Assembly (NCBI GenBank): GCA_932521035.1
Contig: OW051496.1
Span: forward strand, 930,001-994,000
From: Oscheius dolichura
Taxonomy: Eukaryota; Nematoda; Chromadorea; Rhabditida; Rhabditidae
DNA length: 64,000 nucleotides
Reading direction: 5' to 3'
Shown: positions 46,633 through 57,289 of the stretch, one piece after another
How the letters are laid out: each line of letters opens with the position of its first letter
Position numbering within the stretch: the stretch's first letter is position 1
Notes under the pieces: generated by a model
Databases searched by the model: none
Told to the model about the DNA's origin: nothing
What the model saw: the letters and a program-made list of their open reading frames with translations, nothing else
Position numbers and translations under genes: made by a program

Positions 46633-47442
46633 CACAGCTCGCCGAGGCCAACACCTCTAAGGTCTAAAATGACTAAAATGGTCCCGCGGCGACCACATGC
46701 CAGTTTTTTATATATACGTTTCTACACATTTTCACATGTTTTTGATGTTTTATTCGGTCTTATCGATCCCAAATTACTATAAAACAAAAGAGAAAACATA
46801 AAATAACGCAGATTTGAAGCGTAATGGAATATCAGTGAATTTTTGTTCCGAAATAACCCAAAAATAACTTTTTCCCATGATATTCTTCCGTTTATAACTT
46901 AAAATGCTCCCCATAACAAGATAATTGATTGCAGTAAAAAAAAGAAGAGAAAAGATCGGATGTCACAGTTTTGAAAAAGAAATTGTCAAAGATTTTGACC
47001 GATTTTTCAAAAAATCGACGTTGGATGGAAACGGTTGTAAACAGTGGGCAAACAGCGTTTTTTGTATTGAAGATTACGGTATTCAACTTTGTAGCATCAA
47101 ACACTTCTTATCCAGACATACGTTTTCGGAGTTCTTGGGCTTATTCGATGCAGAAATAAATGGAGATTCTACAGCAATTTTGGCACCAACATCTGTTCGC
47201 ATTTTGATAGTGAAAAACACAAAAAACTAATTATCTTTGCTGCGCTACATTTGTAGGAACCAAAAAAATTGCTACCAATTCTTTCGAACATGCTGAATCG
47301 AATGTAATTTACAGAAAAAGCTGAAATGTGTGGTTTTCGAATGTTTGATGCTACAAAGTTGTTCTTCCCGTAAAACAAAAATTGCGCGGGTCCCAGCGCG
47401 ATCGCTGTTGCGTTGACCTCTCTTCAGCTGCGGCGAGCTGTG
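46633..47442. mobile_element. non-autonomous 810-bp relative of the 4058 transposon
   Basis: Ends CACAGCTCGCCG (46633) and CGGCGAGCTGTG (to 47442), flanked on both sides by TGGA (46629-46632 and 47443-47446). The right half, about 47080-47400, matches 7445-7760 of the complete element (for example TTTACAGAAAA and CTACAAAGTTGTTCT). No transposase remains. It lies between X4 and X3. Confidence 0.85.
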
Positions 47443-47756
47443 TGGAGTTCTTTATAAATTGCAGAATCGAAACATTTCTTGAAAAGCAATTTACTACTAA
47501 CAAAAAACCTTCAAGCTTTAGATAACAGAACAAAATAGAGAAAGAAAGTACCGGATAAAATTTTATTTGAATTTTATACAAAAATTGGAACATTTATATC
47601 ATTTTGATATCGAAGGAAGAGTAAAGATCACCGGAGTTGTCTACCCGGAACAATTTAACACGGTCATAAAACAATTGAAAAATTAACAAGAGGAGGAAGA
47701 GGGACCAGAGACGTCGTAGAACTCTTTCCAAGCCTGGCCCAGTTTGTCTCTCTCCA

Positions 47757-49706
47757 TTATTGTCCGGCTGGTTCGTCTTCTCCTTCTTCTTTCTGGCTCT
47801 CTTCAACAGTAGTGAGCTCCTGCTTCCTATTCCCGGTCAAGGAGTTCCTACCGGACTGAAATATGGAGTCTAATACAAAAAAAACTGGAAAATGACCCAC
47901 CGATTGGCTGATTTTAAAGGGGCTGGTACCGAACGGTCTCGAACCGAACTAAAAATGGGATTTTAAATATTTTGATCCGCGAATAAGTATTCTTACACTT
48001 GTGTTCCATCCGTAAGGATCGGAAGAAGAGGATGAAGTAGAAGGACCGGCGGCGTTCTTCTGGGATCCATCTCCATATTCGTCCTTGAGACTCCAGTCAT
48101 TGGACCAGTCTCCCTTTCCCTGGAACTTATCCCCACTGGGATTGCTGCTGTTCGAGTTGAGCCAAGCCTCCGCGGCCTTCTCCTTCTCTCGCATCGCTTC
48201 GTTGCTATGGAACTGAAAAGTTTCAATTCTAGTTTAAAAAAAGGAGGCTACAGTACCTTGACACGGTAGAATCCGGCCTTCTCGGGAGTATAAGTTCGGT
48301 TGAGCTCGTGGTGGTCGAAGGAGATCACCATGTCTCCCTGGAAGAAGATGTCGACCAGCTTGTCCGGTTCCTCGTCGAACATCTGGCAAAGGAGCTGAAA
48401 AAATTAGCTCTTTATTTTAATAAGGAGTCAAACAAACCTCCTTGGAGATTTCCGAATCAAGAGGGAAAGCCATTTGGGTGTCAATGTCCGTTTCCGACAG
48501 GTAGAATTTTGCCACGTTTTCCATGGTATTGTTGAAACCTGAAAAATAAATTAATTCGTGGTAGGAGGCAGGAAGTGACACAGTTAGACAGCTGAGAAAG
48601 CGACAACACAACGGCGTGTGAACTGTGGTGCTATGCAACCACAAAGAAAGGGGGAATAAGAATACCATTTTGAAGGAACGGTCAGAGGTTTCGTTTGATT
48701 TTCAAGTGAGGAAAATGTGAAGACTAAATTTTTGCTAGACAACGAGACCAATCCTGGAGGATTTTAAAGCTTTGTTTCATTGCTCCTTTAAAATACTGAA
48801 GAATTTAGTTTTATACTGACTTCCCGTATTTTTCAAAGAGAATTACTTGAAAATCATTTGCCAAAAGTTCCAATGGCTCTAATTTGATCAAATCTATCCC
48901 CAGATCAAGTATCTGTCTTTTCCATCAATAAGTTTAGGTCTAGTGTACCACAAAATCCAAATTCTGTTAAGAATTCGCCTCAAAACATAAAGTTATCTTC
49001 ACATTTGAACAGATCTTTGTTGTTTCGCTCTCATAGTTCTAATTCCCTGCTGGCAAGCCTGTGCAAAGAGTAAAGGGAAGAAAAAATAGCAATAAAAACA
49101 TCTCTTACCGCCTTGTGGAGCCTTTAGACGCTGGGAAATGTCCCTGAAGAGCAGTTTCTTCATGTCTTCCTTTTCAGCGGCCTCGAACTGAAAAACGAAT
49201 CAAAATTTTCCGGGAAAGGAGCAAAAACCCACAACGACAACATATTTGCCCATTTTTTCCGGAAGAAAATAGCTTTCTTCAAGAGAAAGGGTCACTTTGT
49301 GGTCTCCCTTGAAGAAAATGTAGACCTCCTGGTCCTCCGGCTGATCGAACATCGCGCAAAGCATCTGGAAATGGTTCTTTTGTGTATTTTCCAGTGTCGT
49401 AATTGAGTTTTCGGGATTTCTAACGTATAGTGGGCCATTACAAGCAAAAATCCCAACGGGATTACGTTTATTGGACAATGAGGAGCAAACAAACGGTTAG
49501 ACAGCCAAAGTGCCACAGCAACATTGCGTGTGAACTGTGGCGGTTGGAAAAGCGAATTATAGCGGAAAAGTACATTTTTAGGTTTAATCTCCTCTCCCCC
49601 CTCCTTGAAGGGTAAAAAAGCTCTGACTCACCCCTTTGCTGATTGCTTCGCTGAGAGGGAACTCTATTCCTTCATTCATAGATCCAAAACGATGAATTCG
49701 TGCCAT
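47757..49706 (-). CDS. X-family member 4, unrecognised
   Basis: Eight exons, phases consistent: 49632-49706, 49233-49364, 49109-49187, 48438-48538, 48257-48394, 47997-48212, 47901-47948, 47757-47855; 295 residues. Start MARIHRFGSMNEGIEFPLSE. Module 1 MLCAMFDQPEDQEVYIFFKG...EKMGKYVVV, then FEAAEKEDMKKLLFRDISQ. Module 2 DSEISKE then LLCQMFDEEPDKLVDIFFQG...PEKAGFYRVK. The tail has Trp-rich GKGDWSNDWSLKDEYGDG and poly-Ser. The stop used (47757) gives an end EGEDEPAGQ. A different frame just beyond reads AWKEFYDVSGPSSSSC, which resembles the X2 end DWEFVEDETGPSSQA, so a small indel may have changed the terminus. TATATAAAT on the minus strand near 49808 is a likely TATA box. Confidence 0.6.
48579..48629 (+). 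repeat. family A element in an X4 intron
   Basis: CACAGTTAGACAGCTGAGAA at the left; GGCGTGTGAACTGTGG at the right. Confidence 0.8.
49496..49541 (+). repeat. family A element in the first X4 intron
   Basis: GTTAGACAGCCAAAGTGCCA at the left; TGCGTGTGAACTGTGG at the right. Confidence 0.8.
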
Positions 49707-50338
49707 GTTTTCTGAAAATTGGGGGAAAATAACGATTGAGATCAATAGATAGAGTAACCAAGCAAAGTAATTTCCAAATTCAGAATAGATAAAGGCTACA
49801 CGGAATATATAAATCAGGGGGAAATAACAATAAGATGCTATTTGGAGACAAAGTTATGGATCCTAACCGACGCGAAATGGGAATAATCAATAAGCAGAGA
49901 CAATTCTAGCATCCGCTTTCCCCCAGCTTTCGAAAAAGTTATGACCGCGACGATATGAATCATATGCAAAATGGCAGACCGTAGTAAACAGCTAGGCAGG
50001 AGGATTAGAGACGGAGAACAGGGGCGACCCTCTTTGTATCCTCACCGAAACGCACACAAACAATATTGCGATAGAGGAGAAGGACGGGGCCAGCGCGATT
50101 TATCCGGGGTCAGAGAGGTGAACATGCCTTCAAGAGGGGTCAATTGGAAGAAAAAAATGGAACAGTTCTGTTGATAATAAGATACTCCTGGTCTCCACGG
50201 ACTAGCTGGTCTTTCGGTCGCGCTTCCTTCCGTCATATCCCCTGATAGCGGATCTTTGCGCGTAGTTAATTCGTCTAGCTGCCTTAAACTTGATACAGGA
50301 AGATTGGATCATGCCTTTCTCGCTGTCAGTGTGAGGAT

Positions 50339-51557
50339 ATGGTGTTCTCTGCACTGCTGCTGCCCATTCTCTTTTTCCCTTTTACTTTTGGCTGTATTCC
50401 GACTGAATGGTGTGAGTTACTGGCCGAGTACTATGTGAATCTGTAGATCTTCAGCTGATGACGAACCGGATTTTCTCGATCTTCTTATCCCAACAACCAC
50501 GACAATTGTTCCTACAACTACACGTAAGTTACCATATTTTGTTCTTTTACAATGTATTTTTTCTTTTAGAACCAAAATTGATTCAGTCTCCAAAAATTAG
50601 CCTTTTTTTGGCTTTCCATTCTTGAATTTGGGAAATTTTGGAACGGGAATCCCTTCACAAACTTGATTTGATCTGCCGATCCACTGCACCCGTAAACTCT
50701 CGGCAGTAGGCTCATCTTTATTGAAAACGGTTACAAAACTGCTTCGCCTTGTCTTGCCGAGACGGTGCAGGATATCGGGCGTTCGTGTACCGATCCAATT
50801 CGATCCCCGCCGTGGGTATATTGACTTTTGCTTTATTTGTCAGTGTTTGAAATAGTTACTATAGCTAAAAAGAACTGGTATTCTTCTTTCAATCAGATAT
50901 TTAGCCGAGGAGACGACCACCAGCTCCACTACTACCACGACTACCACTACTACCACTACTACGACCACAACCACAACGACCACCTCCTACCGTAAGAGCA
51001 ATCCTCGTTCTATCATTCTCTCCCTCTATTTCAGCCTGTCCCTCCCTCAACTGGGAGATCTTCAACAATTTCTGTTATTTCTATAATTCTCAACAGAACA
51101 CATTTGCCAATGCTGCTCTCGTTTGCATAGGTTTCGGCGGCAATCTGGCTTCAATAACTAGTGCGGCTGAAAATAACTTCATCTACAGTAGGCGTTTTTT
51201 TTGAAAATACGTAAAATATAATTTAAGATATGGTTATTGACGTCACCGTGGGCTATCGCTTTCCTTGGATTGGATTAATGAGGTCCACGGGGGATCCTAG
51301 CTTTTCCTGGACTGATGGAACTCCGGTAATTTTTGATGTTCATCTACATTTCATTATATTTTTACAGTTGGGGTATACGAATTGGGGTGTAACCCCGCAG
51401 ACGACTGGTACCTGGTGCGTAGGAGTAAGCAATAGTTTTTTTAGAAAAAGATTTACCTTATTTTTAGATGTGGATTCGACAATTTACAGACGCTGCCTGG
51501 GACAATGTCGCCTGTACCGCTACGTATGCATCTATTTGTAAGGTTCCGGTTATGTAG
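50339..51557 (+). CDS. secreted C-type-lectin-domain protein (CTL2), 5' exon junction altered
   Basis: Paralog of CTL1. Exon 1 from ATG 50339 encodes MVFSALLLPILFFPFTFGCI. The linker exons are Thr-rich (50930-50991). The lectin fold is complete: CPSLNWEIFNNFCYFYNS, CIGFGGNLASITSAAENNF, SFSWTDGTP, GYTNWGV, GTWCVG, and ASICKVPVM with TAG at 51555-51557. Five downstream junctions keep phase. At the first intron, CTL1 uses TACC|GTAAGA, but here the site reads TACTAT|GTGAATC. Splicing there puts the next exon out of frame, so the gene may use another start, an odd donor, or be newly damaged. The upstream flank (from about 50270) resembles that of CTL1, including AACTTGATAC.GGAAG. Confidence 0.55.
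50682..50772. repeat. family B element in a CTL2 intron
   Basis: CACTGCACCCGTAAACTCTC at the left; TTGCCGAGACGGTGCAGGA at the right. Confidence 0.75.
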
Positions 51558-51709
51558 TTGCAGGATACAAGAGGGAATAAATAGGCGGGAATGCATATTT
51601 ATGGAAGTATTTATGAGAGATGTTAATAAACTTGAAGATTGGCCATTTATTTTCTTTGTGCACGGAGATTATGACAGAAAATTCAGAATGAGGGATCAAT
51701 CCAACTACA

Positions 51710-51910
51710 TTAATACATGGAGCCCTGAGTAACATTTTCGTATCCATCGGGAAATGTCTCATCTTCTTGAACATCCCGTAATTTTTCGAAAATGTAAATT
51801 CTTGTTACTTTATCCATATGGTGCCACGCTTCTATTTCATATATTCTTCTTCGAGTTCCTTCTCTCACTCGGGGATTGATAGCCACACCAAAATCACGTG
51901 CTCCAATGTT
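51710..51910 (-). pseudogene. orphan exon of an unrecognised gene, copy 1
   Basis: After an acceptor CTCTAG, the frame reads NIGARDFGVAINPRVREG then RRRIYEIEAWHHMDKVTRIY, closing with TAA at 51710-51712. Convincing coding character but no upstream exon found. Confidence 0.35.
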
Positions 51911-51986
51911 CTAGAGAATGAATCAATCTCAAAAGAGAAGAGTAAATAATCAGAAATATGGGTAGTGATTTCCGGGAGTTTTATAA

Positions 51987-52017
51987 CCACAGCGGCACGG
52001 CGTGTGAACTGTGGGGG
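51987..52017 (+). repeat. family A element, short
   Basis: CCACAGCGGCACGGCGTGTG followed by AACTGTGGGG, lying between the two orphan exons. Confidence 0.7.
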
Positions 52018-52246
52018 TCCCAAAAGAGCCACAAATGAAAAATGGGGAAATCTGGGGTCCGGGGGTAGACTTTCCCTTGAAAAATCTTACAGTGAAGGAA
52101 GAAAGGGACAAAAATCAGAAAAACTGGGCAAAAAGCGACGCATATAGTGTTGTTCTAGCGCTTCCTGCGCAATGTGCTAGCCTAACCAAGAACCACTGAC
52201 CATACTTCCAATTATTTCTCTTTCATAACTGATCTTTTTTCTTCAG

Positions 52247-52381
52247 GATATTGGAGCACGTGATATTGGGCCGTCTATCAATCCCCAAGTGAGAGAAGGA
52301 GCTCAAAGAAAAACTTATGAGATCAGAGCATGGTCCCTAATTGATGCGTCTCTCAGAATTATGTCCTTCAAGGAGCTGTAA
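52247..52381 (+). pseudogene. orphan exon of an unrecognised gene, copy 2, inverted
   Basis: After an acceptor TTCTTCAG the frame reads DIGARDIGPSINPQVREG then QRKTYEIRAW, with a stop at 52379-52381. It is homologous to 51710-51910 on the other strand, so the two are an inverted duplicate about 340 bp apart. Confidence 0.35.
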
Positions 52382-52928
52382 GACATTCAGCCTTGAAATT
52401 CCCTGATTTTTAATTTAGTCAATTATAAGAGATGATCAGGGAAGGAAGATGATCAAATAACTCCTGATCAACACGAAAAAGGAGGATAAAATCAATAAGA
52501 GAAGATTCAAGATTCGTTCGCGTTTTCCAAATCCGGTAAAGAATAAATATTTGAAGGAACCGATGTGAACCATATGACAGCATGCAAGTGGGCAGATATT
52601 ATAAAAATCGTTGAAATTAATCGCCCCTCTTTCCCTACTGCTTCCAGTTATGATGAAGGACTGATGAGAAAATTGTGTTTAGCTGAATGATACTACTTTT
52701 CTACCGTTTGTAGAGGTCATTGCTGGCTCGGTGACCCTTGCCCCACTCGACGGTCTAATTTCTCATCAGCATGCTATCGATTTATTCGAGTAGGCAGACA
52801 GAGGAGTGACCAAATTGATAAGCATTTCTCCATTCCGTTTCACCGATTAGAATTCATTTTTTTTTTCGTTTACTTATTTCAATTCTCCTGATTTATTTAA
52901 ATTTTAGAAATTTCTTATTCTCTGCCCA

Positions 52929-55900
52929 ATGTCGGGTTCCAATCCTGCTTCTAGACAGAATAGGATGCGGACGAGGTACCCTGTGAGTTATAAAGATTTC
53001 TTTGCATTATATAGATTTTTGATTCCTTTTACTAATTTTTCAACCTAAACAAGTTTATTCGAAGAAAAATTAGAAAAGTCACTGATGTTGTTTTATTTTT
53101 TTTTAGGTCAATGTCGACGAAAACGTTATTGCTGAAAAATTAGAAAGCATGGAAAGAGCTATCCAGGACATTCTAAGGAAAAATTTGTCAGGAATAAGCT
53201 ATGAGGAGATGTACCGTAATGCATACATGCTGGTTCGTGTTTTGGAGAATTCATTTTTTTTTTTTGGAAAGTTTCATTTTCTTCTTCATATAATCCATTT
53301 CCAATCCATTTCCAACGGATATTCCACGGATTCAAATTTGGCGGCGCGTCTCCGCTACGGGACCATGTCCGAAAGCTTCCTGGTCCCGTAGCGGAGAGGT
53401 TTTTCCGAGGAATATCCGTTGGAAATGGATTATACCATATTCTATGATTTATGGCAGGAAATTAAAAATAGCACAAAACCATGCCTGACATATCTAACGG
53501 AAATCAATTATATCTTTACACAATTAATTTTATAAAAAAAATACAGGTACTACATCGACATGGAGAAAAATTATATAACGGCATGAAGAAAACCGTTTCG
53601 GATTATTTGACTGATGTTGTTGCTCCGAAAATAGTTACAGCTATGGAGCAGAATCACCTTCCCGCGGTTTTCAGCATGACATGGGACGACTATAGTACGT
53701 CAATGGTTTGTCTTCTGCTTGTTACTCTTCTTATCCAAGTATAGATAATGATTCGCGATATGTTGAACTATATGGACCGTGTTTATGTTGCACAAAATAC
53801 CGTGGAAAATATAGATACACTCGGTTTTCGACTTTTCAAGTTCGTTTGTTCTGACGAAGGCCTCTCACAGCCAATTTTTAGGGAATTAGTCATTGAAAAA
53901 GACGGTGTTGTTGAGTATTTGAAGAAAACCTTTCTCAAAATGATCGCTGACGAACGGAATGGTACTAACAGTAGTTTATGGTATTTTACACGTATACACG
54001 TTACATTCTGTCAAATTTAGGACGGGCATGAAACGAGCCTGCGAAATTCTTGTTACCTACAATTTTGAACCAAATAATATGTATGTGAAGGAATTCGAAG
54101 AGCCCTTTTTAAAGAGACTTACCGAATTCTACACTCGTGAAGGATATAGCTTTTTGGAATTGAAGAATGTCAGCGCCTATGTTATTGAGGTGGAACGATG
54201 CCTGGAAATTGAAACAAATAAGGCTAAACGATACCCAGACACTAAAGCAAAGGCTCTCGAGGTATTATTCTAGCGGTTATTTCACTTTTCCTCCTTTATT
54301 TCAGGTGTTACATCGAGTTTTGATTACGGATCATCTGGAGACTATTGTCAATTGGGAAAACAGTGGATTGGAATACATGCTGGCTAACGATATGGTAATC
54401 ATTTGCTATTATTTTATTCAAGAAACAATCAGGAGCCTGAAATACTTTCTGGTTTACCAAAATTCGCCTTTTTCTTAGTCACAGAATATTTTTAAAGAAA
54501 TTTTTAAAGGAAAAATTATAACGCCGTGTCGCTGTGGCTGTTTCGGAACCACCACAGTTCACACGCCGTGTCGTTGTGGCGTATTTGCTGTGGTCCCACT
54601 AACCCCACTGGGGCGACCGCAGTGTGCCTATTTCAACAGTACTCCATGAAAGTAGAGTTCCTGACAGCCTTTTTATAGATTGAAGACCTAAAACGGATGT
54701 ATAACCTGCTCCGGGGTGTCAATAATGGTCTTGCACCAATGGTTGCCCCAATAAGCAGGTACAAAATATTGCCTACTATAATTTATAGTGAAGTTTAGAC
54801 ATCTTCGTAGTTTGGGAGATGCCGTAGTCGAATTACTCACAGCTCGCCGCGACTGTGGGGAATTACTCACAGCTCGCCGCGACTGTGGGGAATTACTCAC
54901 AGCTCGCCGCGACTGTTTGTCTTCTGTCTGTGGGCGAACTGTGGACCGCCAATTTACAGGTCGGAGCGCTCCAATGCCAAAATCAATGTTCTGCATTTTC
55001 ATGCGTTTTTGATGGTTTCTCTGGTTTTATCGACCACGAATTACTATATAGTAAAGGAGAAAAACACAGAATACCAAAGAAATAGAGAGAAATGTGGCAT
55101 TCATGAATTTTGTTCAGGAAATCCCCTTTTACCATTAAAAAAGAGTTTTCCGAAGCGTTACTGATCATTCTTGGTATCAAAATGTTACTCACGATGTGAC
55201 TAGTTGTTTGCCATGAAAATTAAACAAATCCAATGTCAGCAATGTTGAGTAAAATATTTTTAAAGAAAAAAGAATACCACCCGCGAAAGGAAAATTTCAA
55301 ATTTTGATAAGGAATTTTGCATCTATTCTGGGTGCATCTAGTTACCTTTAGTTGTACATCCGATTTCATTTCTGTTATTTGCAATCGTTAGAGCACATCA
55401 AATTGTCTTTTAATAAAATGTTTGAACTTCCAACAATGAAAAATGCATAAATGGCATCAAATTTAGTGGCATTTTCGATATTTTTGTTACATACAGTTGT
55501 CAGATCTAGGTGACAAGCTCTATTAAAAGACAATCTGATGTGCTGAATCGATTGCAAAAAACAGAAATCAAATCGGATGTACCACTAAAGAGAACTAGAT
55601 GCACCCAGATGAGACAGTTTACTATGGGAAATAATTTTAATTACTGTAGCGCGCCAGTTACGTAAATCACGTCGTGGCGAGCTTTTGGTCAGGCCGGCGA
55701 GCTGTGTACTTATTGATCACGTCAAATATATCCAGGTTTTCTTGCTGTTCAATTCTTTCATTAACTTAAATTTCAGCTGTTTCTCGAATTAAAAGATCAG
55801 TACGATTGCTTTGTCACTGATGTTTTTGCAAACGAAAAACTCTTCAAAGACACGATTCAAAAGGTTTTCGAAGAAGTCTTCAATGAAAACAGCAAGTGCT

Positions 55901-57283
55901 CGGAATATCTGGCATTATACGTGGACGACAAACTGAAGAAAGGCGGCAGCATTAGGGGAGACGTTGAAATTGAAAGCCATTTGGGCAAGGCTATGACTCT
56001 TTTCTGTTTCCTTCAAGAAAAGGACATCTTCGAACATTTTTACAAACAACACCTGGCTAAGAGACTGCTCCTCGATAAGAGCATCTCGGACGACTTGGAG
56101 AAAACCATATTGAGCAAATTGAAGGCTGAATGTGGTTGCCAATTCACTCGAAACTTGGAAAACATGTTCCGTGACAAAGAGCTCTGGGATACTGTAGCAA
56201 ATGACTTTAGAGACTACAAAACCTCCAATAATTTAGTAGGTTATATTATAAATTTAAATGTATGCAACAATTTAGATCCAAACTGAACGAGATCCTGATA
56301 TTTCTGTCCGGGTTTTGACCGCTGGAGTATGGCCCACACCAACGTCCTCATTCCAGTGTATTCTTCCCGCCGCATGTGTGACAAGTTTTAAGGTAGTTCC
56401 CTTCGTTTATTTTCCTTTATTCTGCCCTATTTTAGACCTTCGAGGAATTCTATACCCGAAAGCATAGCGGAAGAAAGATTACCCTGAATACTTTATTAGG
56501 GACTGCTGATATCCGGGCAGTCTTTTATGGGGGATCATCAGGAGAAGAAGCTATAGGTAGTACAGTATCACAATTCCCCAAACGGGAAATAATTCTCCAA
56601 ACAAACACCCACATTATGGTAGTTCTTATGAGGTTCAATGCAAAGCCAAAAATGACTTTTGAAGAAATTACGGTGAGATCTCCCCTTTTATTTTAATGAA
56701 ACTGTTTCAGGCGGATACACAGATTCCCGAAAAGGAGTTGAAAAGCATACTACATGCCCTAGCCATGGGGGAGACAGCACAACGGATTTTAGGCAGGAAA
56801 TGGAATGGAAAGGAAATCGGTTAGCTTCCTGTAACTTTTTGTATCCCTAATTTACAGAAGGAACTGATGAATTCTACGTAAACGACTCCTTTACTTCAAA
56901 ATTGGTACGACTCAAGATTCAACTCATTACAACCAAAAATTATACTGAACCGGATAGAAAAGAGATTCAGAATAGAGTATGTCCCCAACCATAACTGTTA
57001 CAGTACTCCTTTCAGGTGGAAGAGGACCGGAGACAAGAAGTAGAGGCAGCTATCGTACGCATCATGAAGTCCCAAAAACAACTACTACACAATGTTCTCA
57101 TAACCGAGGTTATTAACGTTTTTAGAGCCTTTTTAAAAGTGGCTTTTTCAGGTAACACAACAACTTGGGCAGAGATTCATGCCTTCACCGATTCTGATCG
57201 AAAAGAGGATTGAATCATTGATCGAGAGGGAATATCTGTCTCGGGACAGTACAGACCACAAATTGTACAACTACGTGGCCTAG
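52929..57283 (+). CDS. cul-3: cullin-3, scaffold of CUL3-RING ubiquitin ligases; one exon interrupted by a transposon
   Basis: Fifteen exons: 52929-52982, 53107-53232, 53547-53705, 53745-53980, 54021-54261, 54305-54394, 54679-54758, an exon split by a transposon (54799-54837 and 55711-55735), 55777-56235, 56276-56392, 56436-56672, 56711-56819, 56858-56976, 57016-57108, 57152-57283. Every other junction keeps phase. CUL3 signatures in order: [14 protein letters not shown] in the N-terminal repeats, [20 protein letters not shown] and KAECGCQFT in the cullin homology domain, [16 protein letters not shown], then [20 protein letters not shown] (neddylation-site region, acceptor Lys in IVRIMKS) and the C-terminus YNYVA. 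CUL3 binds BTB-domain adaptors through its N-terminus and RBX1 through its C-terminus. The exon encoding [12 protein letters not shown]...HVKYIQ contains the element at 54838-55706. Intron 2 holds a family C element. Confidence 0.85.
53289..53434. repeat. family C element in cul-3 intron 2
   Basis: TCCATTTCCAACGGATATTC at the left and AATATCCGTTGGAAATGGAT at the right form near-perfect ends; inner hairpin CTCCGCTACGGGACC / GGTCCCGTAGCGGAG. Confidence 0.85.
54521..54595 (-). repeat. two family A elements in a cul-3 intron
   Basis: A truncated copy (AACGCCGTGTCGCTGTGGC) is followed by a full core CCACAGTTCACACGCCGTGT. Confidence 0.8.
54831..54920 (+). repeat. three perfect tandem 30-bp units spanning the transposon edge
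   Basis: The unit begins AATTACTCACAGCTCGCC and includes the 4-bp target site TACT plus the first bases of the transposon. Units start at 54831, 54861 and 54891 (the third changes after GACTGT). Because the unit is 30 bp, each adds ten codons in frame ([10 protein letters not shown]) to the interrupted cul-3 exon. Confidence 0.9.
54838..55706. mobile_element. non-autonomous transposon of the 4058 family, inserted in a cul-3 coding exon
   Basis: Left end CACAGCTCGCCG (54838, repeated at 54868 and 54898), right end CGGCGAGCTGTG ending 55706. TACT precedes the left end (54834-54837) and follows the right end (55707-55710). The interior is AT-rich without coding potential and includes inverted blocks (AACTAGATGCACCCAGA near 55595 and its partner near 55325). 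Conserved cul-3 coding sequence abuts both target-site copies. Confidence 0.88.
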
Positions 57284-57289
57284 ATGGAG

